Origin: Alicyclobacillus fastidiosus
GTDB taxonomy: Bacteria; Bacillota; Bacilli; Alicyclobacillales; Alicyclobacillaceae
DNA length: 64,000 nucleotides
Reading direction: 5' to 3'
Assembly (NCBI RefSeq): GCF_026651875.1
Contig: NZ_CP104067.1
Location: 1,984,001 to 2,048,000 of the forward strand
In this document: positions 27,001 through 36,168 of the stretch, in pieces
Position numbering within the stretch: position 1 is the stretch's first letter
How the letters are laid out: each line of letters begins with the position of its first letter
Notes under the pieces: model-generated
Databases searched by the model: none
What the model was told of the DNA's origin: nothing
Seen by the model: the letters and a program-made list of their open reading frames with translations, nothing else
Program-made: the position numbers and the translations under genes

Positions 27001-27591
27001 AAGCTCGATGCTACGCGCATGTATTTTGGACTTCAAATCCAACTCATGGTGTACCTCGCCGTGGTCCAGGCGAGTTTGGCGGAGCTGGGGAAGCGACCGC
27101 GGCCCGCAGGCGCGTTTTACATGCCCTTGCTTCGTCTGCCCGGGATTTCCGAGGTTCCTCAGGCGGAAGACCTGGCGAAAGCTGAGTTGCGCAAGGCATA
27201 CCGGCCAGAAGGGTACTTGAATACGGATGCGCGCGCGATAGCGGCCATGGACAGGCATTTGCCGGGGGCCAAGTCGGAGCTGTTTGGAGACCTATATAAA
27301 AAGGATGGTGCATTCCGCCAGACGGCGAAGGTGTGGACGGACGACGAGTGGGAGGCGGCCATCGACTTCACGCTGAATTCCGTTCGGGACATTGCCACAC
27401 AGCTTGGTGAGGGCAAAATCCCGGTCCGGCCCTATGTCTTTGCCCACAACGACAGAGGGTGCACAAATTGCGCATTCAAGGGTGTCTGTCATTTTGAGCC
27501 GATGGACCACGCAAGTGCGTACCGCGTTTTGACGTCGAAGCGCTTTGCCGACATCGTCCGCAAAAGCGCCGAGGAGAGTGAATTGCGATGA
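24013..27591 (+). CDS. addB: ATP-dependent helicase/nuclease subunit AddB
   Basis: 1192 residues from a TTG start with GAGG at proper distance. Walker A GPTGSGKS lies at 8-15. The C-terminal RecB-type nuclease domain has GNLLHDTVFE, FDYKSG (near 988), and the iron-sulfur cysteines: one in YAVCPYQYF (near 828) and three in CTNCAFKGVC (about 1149-1158). AddB with AddA resects broken DNA to a Chi site in most Bacillota. It follows yhaN by 18 bases and overlaps addA by 4. Confidence 0.95.
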   Translation: MTDVRFWLGPTGSGKSQTIVRELRQETERTPIGSTLFWVVPDDVAFAAEQMLMAQIPSTLRCEVITLPRLAERIRRAAGDNDEQPINASGKQLLFAAVYRELRDTLGPLKRAEANVGFHRMVLDTFDEMSQYRVNLSALEGALESAAASLDVSVPRAQMSVGRSLIGKLRDLVVLYIRYRERLAEKGFFDPALSLASAAQSVTDVPFVAESTFYFDGFHTLTPEQVELMAEIARHATQCTFTFPLSQVSTPDEVALSQASAQWPQSERLARWLPDFEHNYSGELPGVVYSVFQLSACLLHKGVQWTCTSMEPDAQERPSLASLERVFRGVEVARVNGLADVLSVWEAEDDESEAYALADDILRLVEQQGVSFRDIAILVPSLNEEGNRIHEVLERYDVPHSMDTFPPLAAHALGRFILAALRAVIEDLSTDSMARLLRTEFHGIDQATVDWFDMYLRSCGVASAQLWFQDEDWSFLQQQAEEPQLAKAKRDDERANRIRKSLTSFLQPFYDALCDEILTPLAFAQALWQLLTAVDAKSAIAESVVREDVDNNPLQASQHEQAWQLTIGLLNDLASVYADAQFVREDLFELVTCALIDEKQSTIPSGLDEVLIRPYAHAHGWTRPYVFVLGASDHALPTKVQSSGLLQDDEREMFATLFGIPIGFTSQELMAVDQLLPYMLFTRATGRLTISFARTRGGAEQRPSPYVTRICQACDVWPQRVRTMGEEGLQSSGRDDVLIMRSSVALDLVVQLLSQAKHGGEQALLERAELADIAAWFCATEERKERLHRAIAGLYHRLPAGVIERGLARRLYGAPLVTSVHRLETYAVCPYQYFIRFGLRVEPDVQHATQAAEVGNLLHDTVFELADLHRRKDVRFDQLSLSDMVELAERVFAEKLLESRHMAFQSGIRGARADDLRNYLQAIAEALWLQATNGSYEPYQLEWSFGMPNDEAPAFPVDLPKGEQVLIRGRVDRLDLYEDGDTTWYRIFDYKSGSSYKLDATRMYFGLQIQLMVYLAVVQASLAELGKRPRPAGAFYMPLLRLPGISEVPQAEDLAKAELRKAYRPEGYLNTDARAIAAMDRHLPGAKSELFGDLYKKDGAFRQTAKVWTDDEWEAAIDFTLNSVRDIATQLGEGKIPVRPYVFAHNDRGCTNCAFKGVCHFEPMDHASAYRVLTSKRFADIVRKSAEESELR

Positions 27592-30500
27592 AATGGTCAG
27601 ATGCACAGGAGCGCGCGATTGCGACGACGGACAGAAATCTAATTGTCTCAGCGGGTGCAGGGTCTGGTAAAACCGCAGTGCTCGTCGAGCGCGTCCTTCA
27701 CCTTCTCGAGATCGATGCAAAGCTTAACGTGGACAATATTTTGGTGATGACGTTTACTGAGGCGGCCGCTGGCGAAATGCGCCAGCGCATCTCCGCGCGC
27801 TTAGAGGAGCGCATGGATGAGTACAAGCGCACGGGACAACCGGCGCAAGCAGAGCGATTGCGGCGTCAGTCGTCGTCGCTCTGGCAAGCCCAGATTTCGA
27901 CAATTCACAGCTTCTGTCTGGAAGTGGTGCGGCAGAACCTCTTATATCTCGAATTGCCGCCCGACTTTCGACTGCTCGACGCGAATGAACAGAGCTTGCT
28001 GCTACTCAGCGCGGTCGACGAGTGCATCGAGGCGGCACTCACTGGTCCACAAGCGGCGGCCGCGCGGGAGATGATGATCGGACTGCGCCTCGCGGACGCC
28101 CGAGCGCTCGGGCAGATACTCGTTCGGCTGTATCATTTGGCGAACAGCCAGGTTGAGCCAACACAGTGGTTGAACGACGTCGCCAATGCGTATCCCGACA
28201 GCTACCGAGCGTGGAACGAAACGGTGTTTTCGGGTGCCTTCCAAAACTGGGTGGGCCAACATCTCGAGATGGCACAGAAGTACTTCAAACTTGCGTACGC
28301 GCTGGCAGAGCCCATTCCGGAACTGGAGAAGTATACGGAGTGGTTGAGGGAAGCGGTGAATTGCGTCGAGGCGGCAAAGGGCGCACTGACAAACGACGGG
28401 ATCGATTTCGCGCGACTGTCTGCGAGTATCCATCTGTGGACGGCGCCCAAGTCGCCGAGGAGTTCGTATAAAGGTCCAGAATTGCAACAGGTCAAAGCGC
28501 TCCGGGACGAGGGGAACGACAGTATGAATGCCATCGCGCCTGTCCTCGCCCGTGGTGTTGAAGCACTGTCGGACGACCTTGTGGGCCTGTCTGCACACAT
28601 CCGCGTTCTCGTACGTCTCGTAGAGGATCTGATGGCCAGTGTCCGGGTGAAAAAACAGCGCGATGGCACCATCGATTTTCAAGATTTGGAACACTTGGCG
28701 TTCCGCGCGATGGCGGACTCGGCCACTGGTGCCTTGCCCCGACTGAAAGAACGTTATCGCCACGCGTTCGTCGATGAATACCAAGATACGAGTCCCATTC
28801 AAGATGCCATTGTCGATCTCGTTACCGCAAAAGCAGACAACCTGTTTGCGGTGGGCGACGTGAAGCAGAGTATCTATCGATTTCGCATGGCTGAACCGGG
28901 CCTGTTTCTCGGGCGGTACAACAGGTATCAGCGCGATGACGGTGGAATGGCCATCGATTTGACCGAAAACTATCGCAGTCGCGATGCCATCGTCCACTTT
29001 GTCAACTTCGCGTTCGGGCAACTGTTCAGTCGGGAGACCACTGGCTTTGCGTACGACGACCGAGCGCGAATGCAGGTCGGCGCATCCTACCCACCGGCAC
29101 AGCCGTCGTCGCCGCTCGTCGAGGTCCACTTTCTAGATCGGTCTTCGTCACTCGCGCAAGCCGCAACGGACGAACAGCCTGAGGCGGCCCCATTGGAGGA
29201 CGTCGAGGTGTCTGCCTTGGAGCGCGAGGCGCGGGTCGTCGCTAAGCGAATTCAGGAAATGATGACCACCGAGATGGTCCAAGTGTGGGACAAGAAGGCA
29301 GGGGCGAACCGACCGCTCGCGTATGGTGATATCGCGGTGCTGTTGAGATCTGGCCGGGGGGCGCTTAACACGGTTGTCGATGCGCTGCAAGGTTCTGGAA
29401 TCCCTGTCTCGGCGGCCACGTCGACAGGATTTTTTGAGGCGCTCGAGGTGCAATGGCTCGTCGCGTGTCTGTTTGTCATCGACAATCCTCGAGACGACCT
29501 GCGGTTGGTCACACTCCTTCGCTCTCCGTTCGTCGGATGGGACGAGAATATGCTCGCCCGCGTCCGGCTCGCATCTCGCGGTGCGATGTGGGATGGCGTG
29601 CGCAGGATTGCGTCGGAGGAAGGAATACTGGCCGGGGGTGAGGGGGAACCGTCTTCACAAGACGTCGATACCACAACCCGCGCAAGGGATTTTATCGGTA
29701 AGCTTTCGGCCTGGAGGGCGTATGCGCGCGAGGTTGGTGTCGTAGACATGCTTCGGCGGGTCATGGAAGATGTGGACTTTCTCCGCTACGTGCGGGGCAT
29801 GTCGCGCGGTAAGATCCGTCGAGCCAACGTACAAAAATTGTTGCAACTGGCGAGAGCGTACGATGAACGCACAGGTTACGGCGGAATTTACGGGTTTCTA
29901 CAACAGTGGCAACGGGAAGACGACGCCAATCTCGACCTCGGCGCCGCGAACGTGAGCGAGCCGGATGCCGTACAGGTGATGACGATTCACCGCAGTAAGG
30001 GGCTTGAGTACCCGGTCGTGTTTGTCGTCGATTTAGGCAAGCAATTTCGACTCACTCAAGACATCCTCTATTTAAACCGAGAGTACGGTATTGGCGCAGT
30101 GGCGTATGACCCTCGCACGCATCAGAGGTGGCGCACGGTTGCTTCCATTTCCGTAGCATACGCAGAGCGCCGTGACACGCTCGCGGAAGAGGCGAGAGTG
30201 CTCTACGTCGCGTTCACTCGCGCGCGCGAGCGCCTCATCGTGGTCGGATCGGTACAAAACCTTGCTCGTCAGGTGAATAAGGCGGTCTACGCCCACGATT
30301 TCGAGCAGGCGAAGCTCCTGTCTGGGGCTTTCATGAATGCAAAGTCGTTTATGGATTGGATGTTGCCGGTCATGTTGCGCCACCCCGCGGCTGGGGCTCT
30401 ACAGAAGCTTGTGGATCCAGATACGTGGGACGGACACGTCTTTGTGACGGAATCAAACCCGCTCGCGTTGTACGTGTATGACATGAATCAAGTACAAAGT

Positions 30501-31346
30501 GTGCAGCCCGGAGAGCGTGCGGTTGCGCAGCCGTCTGACCATCTCGATTGGCAAGCGGTGCTCGCGAACCTTGCGGAACAGCCGAGGGAGAGGCCGTCCG
30601 TCCGGATTGTCGATCGGCCGGATCACTCGCTCGAGGTCCTCTTTGGCAAAGTATCTGCGACGGATATGCGGCGGTTGCACGTGGCGCTGATGGCCGATAC
30701 GCGGTCAGGAAAGCGCAAAGAGGCCGCTTCCTCGCTCTTGGAAGACCCGGCGTTCGCCCGTCCGGGAAAGGTGACGCCGCGCGAGGAGGGGATTGCGTTC
30801 CACGCCTTTATGCAGCGTTTTCACCCACCCATCGGGGACGACGAGTCGTCCGTGAGACGGGAAATCGAACGGCTTGTATTGCAAAAACAGCTGGATGCAG
30901 AGACTGCAAATGCCGTCAATGTGCCTCAGGTGTCGGCGTTTCTTCAATCCCCTCTCGGACATCGGATGCAGCGGGGGATACGGCTGTTTCGGGAGCAGCC
31001 GTTTTTCCACCGGATCGACGTGCCGATAGAGGATGGCAAAAGAACGGTTCCGATTGTGGCTCAGGGTGTCATTGACTGTTTGGTGGAAGAGGACGACGGG
31101 TGGCTTGTCATCGATTATAAAACCGACCACGTCGACGAGTCGGGCGTCCAATCTGCGGCGCGGGATTACGAGGCACAAGTCGCGACGTACTTGGAGGCCC
31201 TGCGCCCGCTTACCGCACAAAAGCCGGTGCGCGCCTACTTGTACTTCGTTCGACCGAACGTCGCCACGGAGGTTCAGTCGATGTCGCTTCCGGACATCTT
31301 TGTCGAACTTCTGCGCCGACATCAAGCGGTGCTCCCGAGCGAGTAG
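27588..31346 (+). CDS. addA: ATP-dependent helicase/nuclease subunit AddA
   Basis: 1252 residues. UvrD-type helicase motifs: Walker A AGAGSGKT (about 22-29), FVDEYQDTSPIQ (near 395), DVKQSIYRFR, HRSKGLEYPVVFV and VAFTRARERL. The C-terminal nuclease has GIAFHAFMQRF and VIDYKTDHV (near 1175). It forms the AddAB complex with the preceding product and shares an ATGA overlap, so translation is coupled. It is the last gene of the yhaO-yhaN-addB-addA set. Confidence 0.96.
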   Translation: MKWSDAQERAIATTDRNLIVSAGAGSGKTAVLVERVLHLLEIDAKLNVDNILVMTFTEAAAGEMRQRISARLEERMDEYKRTGQPAQAERLRRQSSSLWQAQISTIHSFCLEVVRQNLLYLELPPDFRLLDANEQSLLLLSAVDECIEAALTGPQAAAAREMMIGLRLADARALGQILVRLYHLANSQVEPTQWLNDVANAYPDSYRAWNETVFSGAFQNWVGQHLEMAQKYFKLAYALAEPIPELEKYTEWLREAVNCVEAAKGALTNDGIDFARLSASIHLWTAPKSPRSSYKGPELQQVKALRDEGNDSMNAIAPVLARGVEALSDDLVGLSAHIRVLVRLVEDLMASVRVKKQRDGTIDFQDLEHLAFRAMADSATGALPRLKERYRHAFVDEYQDTSPIQDAIVDLVTAKADNLFAVGDVKQSIYRFRMAEPGLFLGRYNRYQRDDGGMAIDLTENYRSRDAIVHFVNFAFGQLFSRETTGFAYDDRARMQVGASYPPAQPSSPLVEVHFLDRSSSLAQAATDEQPEAAPLEDVEVSALEREARVVAKRIQEMMTTEMVQVWDKKAGANRPLAYGDIAVLLRSGRGALNTVVDALQGSGIPVSAATSTGFFEALEVQWLVACLFVIDNPRDDLRLVTLLRSPFVGWDENMLARVRLASRGAMWDGVRRIASEEGILAGGEGEPSSQDVDTTTRARDFIGKLSAWRAYAREVGVVDMLRRVMEDVDFLRYVRGMSRGKIRRANVQKLLQLARAYDERTGYGGIYGFLQQWQREDDANLDLGAANVSEPDAVQVMTIHRSKGLEYPVVFVVDLGKQFRLTQDILYLNREYGIGAVAYDPRTHQRWRTVASISVAYAERRDTLAEEARVLYVAFTRARERLIVVGSVQNLARQVNKAVYAHDFEQAKLLSGAFMNAKSFMDWMLPVMLRHPAAGALQKLVDPDTWDGHVFVTESNPLALYVYDMNQVQSVQPGERAVAQPSDHLDWQAVLANLAEQPRERPSVRIVDRPDHSLEVLFGKVSATDMRRLHVALMADTRSGKRKEAASSLLEDPAFARPGKVTPREEGIAFHAFMQRFHPPIGDDESSVRREIERLVLQKQLDAETANAVNVPQVSAFLQSPLGHRMQRGIRLFREQPFFHRIDVPIEDGKRTVPIVAQGVIDCLVEEDDGWLVIDYKTDHVDESGVQSAARDYEAQVATYLEALRPLTAQKPVRAYLYFVRPNVATEVQSMSLPDIFVELLRRHQAVLPSE

Positions 31347-31364
31347 GTCGGTTGCGAAGCGGAG

Positions 31365-31414
31365 AAGGGGCTGCAGCAAAAGCGCGTCACACATGCGCCT
31401 TTCTGCAGCCCCTT
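31365..31414. terminator. Bidirectional terminator between addA and galU
   Basis: AAGGGGCTGCAG (31365-31376) pairs perfectly with CTGCAGCCCCTT (31403-31414), with further inner pairing of AAAGCGC with GCGCCTTT. It serves both convergent genes. Confidence 0.75.
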
Positions 31415-31453
31415 CGCTTGTACTTGTACGTCAGTTGCGTGCTTTGCGCGGTG

Positions 31454-32344
31454 TTACAGCGCAGCCAACTGATTTTTAAAGTGTTCGTCAGATAGCCAGT
31501 TGCGAATGGAATCTGCCAGCTTCGGTTCGGCGAGGCCGAACGAGAGATTTGCACGCAACCAACCCTCTAGATTCCCGATGTCGTGCCGAACCCCTTCGAA
31601 TCGATGGCCATCGACTAGGCCGAGAGCAGCCAATTGTTGAATTGCGTCGGTCAGTTGCAGTTCCCCGCCGTGCCCGAGAGGAGTCTCTTCCAAGGCATCG
31701 AAAATCGAAGGAGGAAGAATGTAGCGCCCGAGTACTGCCAAGTTGGACGGGGCTTCACTTTCCTTTGGCTTCTCGACCACGCGCTCGACGTGGATGAGAT
31801 CTGCGTTCGCATCTGCTTTCGCGGGCTCTACGATGCCGTACTTTGAAACGTCCTTTTGGGGAACCGGCTGAATGCCGAGAAGCGCCCTGTTGCCTTCTTC
31901 GTAATGCTGCATCAGTTGTCGAGTTACGGGTGAACTCGACTGGATGATGTCGTCGCCGAGCAATACCGCGAACGGTTCTTGTCCGGTAAACGATTTCGCA
32001 CAGAGAATGGCATGTCCGAGTCCCAGTGGTGTCTTTTGACGAGTATAGTGAATGTCCACCAAATCCGAAATGGCTTTCACTTCTGTGAGCATGTTGGCCT
32101 TGCGACTCTGCTCCAAATGAAGTTCAAGTTCCGGCGATCGGTCAAAGTGATCTTCAATTGCCTTTTTTGCACGACCGGTGATGATCAGAATCTCCTCAAT
32201 CCCGGCGTACACCGCTTCTTCTACGATGTACTGAATACACGGCTTATTGAGGATTGGCAGCATTTCCTTTGGAACAGCTTTGGTGGCTGGCAGCATGCGC
32301 GTGCCAAACCCGGCAGCCGGGATGACCGCCTTGCGTACTTTCAT
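31454..32344 (-). CDS. galU: UTP-glucose-1-phosphate uridylyltransferase
   Basis: 296 residues; ATG 32344 with AGGGGTGA six bases upstream. It makes UDP-glucose for wall and capsule sugars. The nucleotidyltransferase signature AVIPAAGFGTRMLPATKAVPKEM is at the N-terminus, with LGDDIIQ, VEKPKESEAPSNLAVLGRYI and GHGGELQLTDAI further on. The size is normal. It is transcribed alone toward addA. Confidence 0.95.
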   Translation of the reverse strand: MKVRKAVIPAAGFGTRMLPATKAVPKEMLPILNKPCIQYIVEEAVYAGIEEILIITGRAKKAIEDHFDRSPELELHLEQSRKANMLTEVKAISDLVDIHYTRQKTPLGLGHAILCAKSFTGQEPFAVLLGDDIIQSSSPVTRQLMQHYEEGNRALLGIQPVPQKDVSKYGIVEPAKADANADLIHVERVVEKPKESEAPSNLAVLGRYILPPSIFDALEETPLGHGGELQLTDAIQQLAALGLVDGHRFEGVRHDIGNLEGWLRANLSFGLAEPKLADSIRNWLSDEHFKNQLAAL

Positions 32345-32398
32345 TTGATTCACCCCTGGCAATTCAATCGAACCCAATCATGTATGTTAACACAAAAG

Positions 32399-32404
32399 AT
32401 TATA
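32399..32404 (-). promoter_or_regulatory. -10 box of galU
   Basis: TATAAT on the minus strand, 55 bases before the galU start codon, preceded by TG. The -35 match is poor. Confidence 0.4.
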
Positions 32405-32466
32405 CACGCTTCGGACAGTTTCTGCATGCTGTCCACGGGATAGTCTCCACGAGCGCAAGACCTAGC

Positions 32467-32987
32467 ATGCGCATGTTAGGTCCTGTTTTAGTCGTACCGA
32501 ACACCTGCACATTCCCCGTATATCGCTTGGACATAGAGTAGTTTGACCTCGCGCGAATTGACGGGCGACCGTTCGACATTCGCGTCATGATGCAACGGGA
32601 GAAACCGGGAGTTGCGTGGCGATACTCGGGCATGCTGGCGAAAATCGCCGGAGGAGGCAGCGTCGTCACCAACACCGCGCTCAGCCGCGGACGAGTCATG
32701 GATGTCGACAAGTCCTTGATGGCGGCACTGAATTGGAATCGTGTGCGGGCCGAGCGCACCGGTTGGGTCACGAATGGGCGCGACATTTCGACAGCTATCA
32801 GCTATATCGGGAGCTTGGATTTGACGTCGCGATCGATCACGCCGGAAGCATCTGGCTCATCGAACAGAATACCGCGCCGAGCCACGCGCTGTTCGCGCGC
32901 AATAAACAGAATCTGGCCCCCTATCGGCGCATTCAGTACCGGTGGGGCGTCTTTCAGCGCGCGCTCAAGGCGAACAAGCGGGCCTAA
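32467..32987 (+). pseudogene. YheC/YheD-like ATP-grasp pseudogene
   Basis: A broken relative of the intact 43649 gene. From ATG 32467 the frame gives an N-terminal fragment (MLGPVLVVPNTCTFP), then a TAG at 32539-32541; the same frame continues as FDLARIDGRPFDIRVMMQ and AKIAGGGSVVTNT, matching the ATP-grasp core. Around 32750-32765 the coding sense moves to another frame, giving LYRELGFDVAIDHAGSIWLIEQNTAP, the metal-binding end of the domain, to a stop at 32985. So there is a large internal loss, a stop and a frameshift. YheC/D proteins are linked to the spore coat. Its end overlaps moeA by four bases. Confidence 0.75.
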
Positions 32988-34219
32988 AACAGGCGCCCGT
33001 TCGCGGTTTTGGTCAACAGGACTGGGACGTGTTCCCCGCGCTCGTACACCTGCTTGTCCAATCGTATGATGGCGTTGACATTGGACAGACCTGTGACGAG
33101 TCCGGACGACTGGCCCGCTTGTGGAAGGACACTCAACTGGGATTTAGAGAGGCTCGCAGTGGCCCTGTGAAAGCGAACGTGTTTCACAGGCTTGAGGCGG
33201 ATGGGCTCCGCGAGGACCGCATGATCGGCAAACAAGGGTGCGTCCATTCCGAGTGACTTGCGGATCACGGGGAGCGCGAGCACGTGAAATTGGACGAAAC
33301 AGGCGGCGGGATTGCCGGACATCCCGAAGATAGTGGTGGAACCTGCCCGGGCTGCGAGAAAGGGAGAACCGGGTCGCATCCACACGCGCTCGATTGGAAG
33401 GGACGGTGAACCGCTCACCTTCCGGATGACGGAGGTGGCGTAGTCCGTATCTCCGACCGATGCACCCCCCGTAATCAGGATGTAGTCGACGGCATCGACA
33501 TACTTGGAGACAGCGTGTTCGATGCGCGCAGGATGGTCATCGATATACGTTACATCCGTGACGATGACACCGAGCTGCCGCAAGGTGGATTGCAAAAACG
33601 CGTCACTTGCGGCGTATACCTGTCCCGCACCCAAGGTGGACGTGGCACTCGTCACCAGTTCGCTGCCGGTGCTTACAATCGCCACGCGCACAGGTGCAAA
33701 CACGGGGATATTGCGGACGCCAGCGGCGCGCAACACCGTTCTTGTCTGACCGTCCACAACCGCGCCTCGCGCGAGCAGCACGTCGCCCGCCTTGGCGTCT
33801 TCGCCCTGCAATTGAATCGACTCGCCTGGAGCCACTTGCCGCAACAGTCGGATGGACGTTTCGGACGTCCATTCCACCCACTCTTTGCGAACCACGGCAG
33901 AGGTGTTCGGAGGCACGGGTGCTCCTGTCCGGATCTCGACCACGGTCCCGGGACAGATGACGCTCGCCGACCGCTCGCCTGCGTGAATGTCGTCGATGAC
34001 CAGCAATTCCTCTGTGCTCTCCAAGTCATCCTGGTGCACCGCAAAGCCGTCCATCATGGCGCGATGGAAGGGCGGTAGGTCGACGAACGCGCGAACGGCA
34101 TCCGCCAGAACTGTCGGCGTGCCGCTAGCGGCCCAGACATCCTGGTGAGTTTGGCCTTGAGGTGCCGCCAAGGACAAGGCGATGGCGTACGCTTCGTCGT
34201 ACGTGCAAATGGTCCTCAC
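32984..34219 (-). CDS. moeA: Molybdopterin molybdotransferase
   Basis: 411 residues; GTG 34219 with GGAGAG eight bases upstream, preferred over TTG 34234. It inserts molybdate into adenylated molybdopterin to give the molybdenum cofactor. Typical parts: LPPFHRAMMDGFAV near the N-terminus, EIRTGAPVPPN, IVSTGSELV, LITGGASVGDTDY (about residue 255) and FGMSGNPAACFV. No other moa/moe gene is near, which is unusual but not rare. Confidence 0.93.
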   Translation of the reverse strand: MRTICTYDEAYAIALSLAAPQGQTHQDVWAASGTPTVLADAVRAFVDLPPFHRAMMDGFAVHQDDLESTEELLVIDDIHAGERSASVICPGTVVEIRTGAPVPPNTSAVVRKEWVEWTSETSIRLLRQVAPGESIQLQGEDAKAGDVLLARGAVVDGQTRTVLRAAGVRNIPVFAPVRVAIVSTGSELVTSATSTLGAGQVYAASDAFLQSTLRQLGVIVTDVTYIDDHPARIEHAVSKYVDAVDYILITGGASVGDTDYATSVIRKVSGSPSLPIERVWMRPGSPFLAARAGSTTIFGMSGNPAACFVQFHVLALPVIRKSLGMDAPLFADHAVLAEPIRLKPVKHVRFHRATASLSKSQLSVLPQAGQSSGLVTGLSNVNAIIRLDKQVYERGEHVPVLLTKTANGRLF

Positions 34220-34362
34220 GAGTGTTCTCTCCAATCAGCGAGAGAAGGCGCCGGCTTCCCGACGCCCTCTTTGTTTGTCTTCCGTTCCCGTTGTTTCACC
34301 ATCGTTTACGTTGCGTGAACGCTCAAACAGCGCACGACGCAAAGGAAGGGCGCGCGCAAAAC

Positions 34363-35316
34363 CTACGCCAACACGGCCTCGATGTCGCCAAGGATGTCTT
34401 CGTTCAACTTCACACCTGAAGCCTTCACGTTTTCCAGCACTTGTTCTGGGCGGCTCGCACCGATGAGCGCGCTCGCGACATTGGGTTGGCGCAGAATCCA
34501 CTCGAGTGCCAGCTGAGGCAGGCTCAGTTCCGCTTTCGTTGCAATCGCTGACAACTGCTCCACCTTGTCGAGGACCTCTTCCGTGAGCGCTCCCTCGAGG
34601 AACCGGTTAACACCTGGTGTCGCAGCGCGCGAACCCTCGGGGGCTGCAGTTCCTTTACGATATTTACCAGTTAGTACACCCTGCGCGAGTGGGGAGAAGA
34701 CCACCTGACCAATGCCCGCGTCTTCACAGATGGGGATGATGGCAGGTTCGATGTAGCGTTCCAACATGTTGTATTTGGGCTGACTCGCCGCGAATTTGTG
34801 CAAGCCAAGTTCTTTTTGGAGATGGATCCCTGCAGCAATTCTATCCGCCGACCACTCGCTGAGTCCCCCGTAGAGGACCTTTCCTTGTGAGATCAGGTCA
34901 TCTAGTGCGCGAAGGCTCTCCTCGAGGTCTGTTTCCGCGTCGTAGCGGTGGAAATAGAAGATGTCGACGTAGTCGACGCCAAGTGACTTGAGACTTTGCT
35001 CCACTTGCGACACGATGTGCTTGCGGCTGAGGCCTCTGTCATTTGGGCCGTTGCCGACTGGCCAAAACGCCTTCGTCGTGATGACGTAGCTGTCGCGCGC
35101 ATAGGGCTTCAAGGCCTCCTGCATGACCTCTTCCGCGGCGTGCGGACGCGCGCCGTATACGTTAGCGCAGTCGAAGTGGTTGATGCCGAGATCGTAAGCT
35201 TGTTTTACACAGGCAATCGCCTGTTCCCGCTCGGTGACCGTACCGTATGTAAGCCAACTGCCCAGTGCAATTTCCGAAACTTTAAGACCACTTTTGCCAA
35301 GTCTGCGATATTCCAT
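34363..35316 (-). CDS. Aldo/keto reductase (Kv-beta/YghZ-like)
   Basis: 317 residues; ATG 35316 with GGAGGTG nine bases upstream. The start EYRRLGKSGLKVSEIALGSW and the tetrad (Asp in HFDCANVYG, the Tyr beside it, Lys in VITTKAFWP, His in FYFHRYD) are all present. NADPH binding is shown by LIGASRPEQVLENV near the end. It reduces aldehydes or ketones with NADPH; the natural substrate is not known. It is probably monocistronic, divergent from ppiB. Confidence 0.9.
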   Translation of the reverse strand: MEYRRLGKSGLKVSEIALGSWLTYGTVTEREQAIACVKQAYDLGINHFDCANVYGARPHAAEEVMQEALKPYARDSYVITTKAFWPVGNGPNDRGLSRKHIVSQVEQSLKSLGVDYVDIFYFHRYDAETDLEESLRALDDLISQGKVLYGGLSEWSADRIAAGIHLQKELGLHKFAASQPKYNMLERYIEPAIIPICEDAGIGQVVFSPLAQGVLTGKYRKGTAAPEGSRAATPGVNRFLEGALTEEVLDKVEQLSAIATKAELSLPQLALEWILRQPNVASALIGASRPEQVLENVKASGVKLNEDILGDIEAVLA

Positions 35317-35534
35317 TTCGTCGACACCTCCAAGGACTATTCTACTGAAGAAAGAGAAGTGGACGCAACGATGTGGCGCTCTTTTTACAATCTCGTGGAC
35401 AAACTTTGGTTGATCCGAGGGCTGTGGTAAGCTATGAAGACCGAGCACACGCCTCCCAACCGAGACGTGTCGCTCTCAATCCGCAAGGATGGCGCCGAAT
35501 GCGAATCTATCGGCAGCATGAATGAGGTGAATCG

Positions 35535-36083
35535 ATGGCAGAACAAAAGCAGTACAAGCACGAACCAGAGATGCAACTGACCGAGGGAGCTCGGTACGAG
35601 GCGATTGTACATACGGGGCTCGGCGAATTTACGATTGAACTCCTGGCGAAGGAAGCGCCGAGAACGGTCAATAACTTTGTCTTTCTCGCGCGCGACGGAT
35701 ACTTTACCGACGTCATTTTTCACCGCGTCATTCGCGAGTTTATGATTCAGGGTGGAGATCCGACGGGCACCGGGCGGGGTGGACCGGGCTACCGGTTTCA
35801 AGATGAATTGCCCCCTGCGCTCCCCTATGAGCCGGGCGTCGTCGCGATGGCAAATGCGGGGCCGAACACGAACGGATCGCAATTTTTCATCTGCACTGGC
35901 GACATGAGCCGCAATCTGAACCAACAACCAAACTATACGGTGTTTGGGAAAGTGAAGGCGGGCATGGAGACGGTCATGGCTATCGCGTCCGAACCTGTTC
36001 AGCGCAGTGCCATGGGAGAACCGAGCCAACCAGTGGATCCAGTTCACATCCAGTCTGTCGAGATAATAGAGTACAACGCCTAG
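35535..36083 (+). CDS. ppiB: Peptidyl-prolyl cis-trans isomerase, cyclophilin type
   Basis: 182 residues; ATG 35535 with GAGGTGA in front. The cyclophilin core is complete: TVNNFVFLARDGYFTDVIFHRVI with the catalytic Arg, FMIQGGDPTGTGRGGPGY, MANAGPNTNGSQFFI, and YTVFGKVKAGM. There is no signal peptide, so it is cytosolic, assisting proline isomerisation in protein folding. A 30-residue leader before the core is somewhat long. Confidence 0.93.
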   Translation: MAEQKQYKHEPEMQLTEGARYEAIVHTGLGEFTIELLAKEAPRTVNNFVFLARDGYFTDVIFHRVIREFMIQGGDPTGTGRGGPGYRFQDELPPALPYEPGVVAMANAGPNTNGSQFFICTGDMSRNLNQQPNYTVFGKVKAGMETVMAIASEPVQRSAMGEPSQPVDPVHIQSVEIIEYNA

Positions 36084-36168
36084 TTTTCGAGAACACATAG
36101 ACACCGGTCCATCCGATTTGTACTCCTTCGCCGTAGAGTAAAGCAAACGCGCGAGGGAGAGGATGGAC

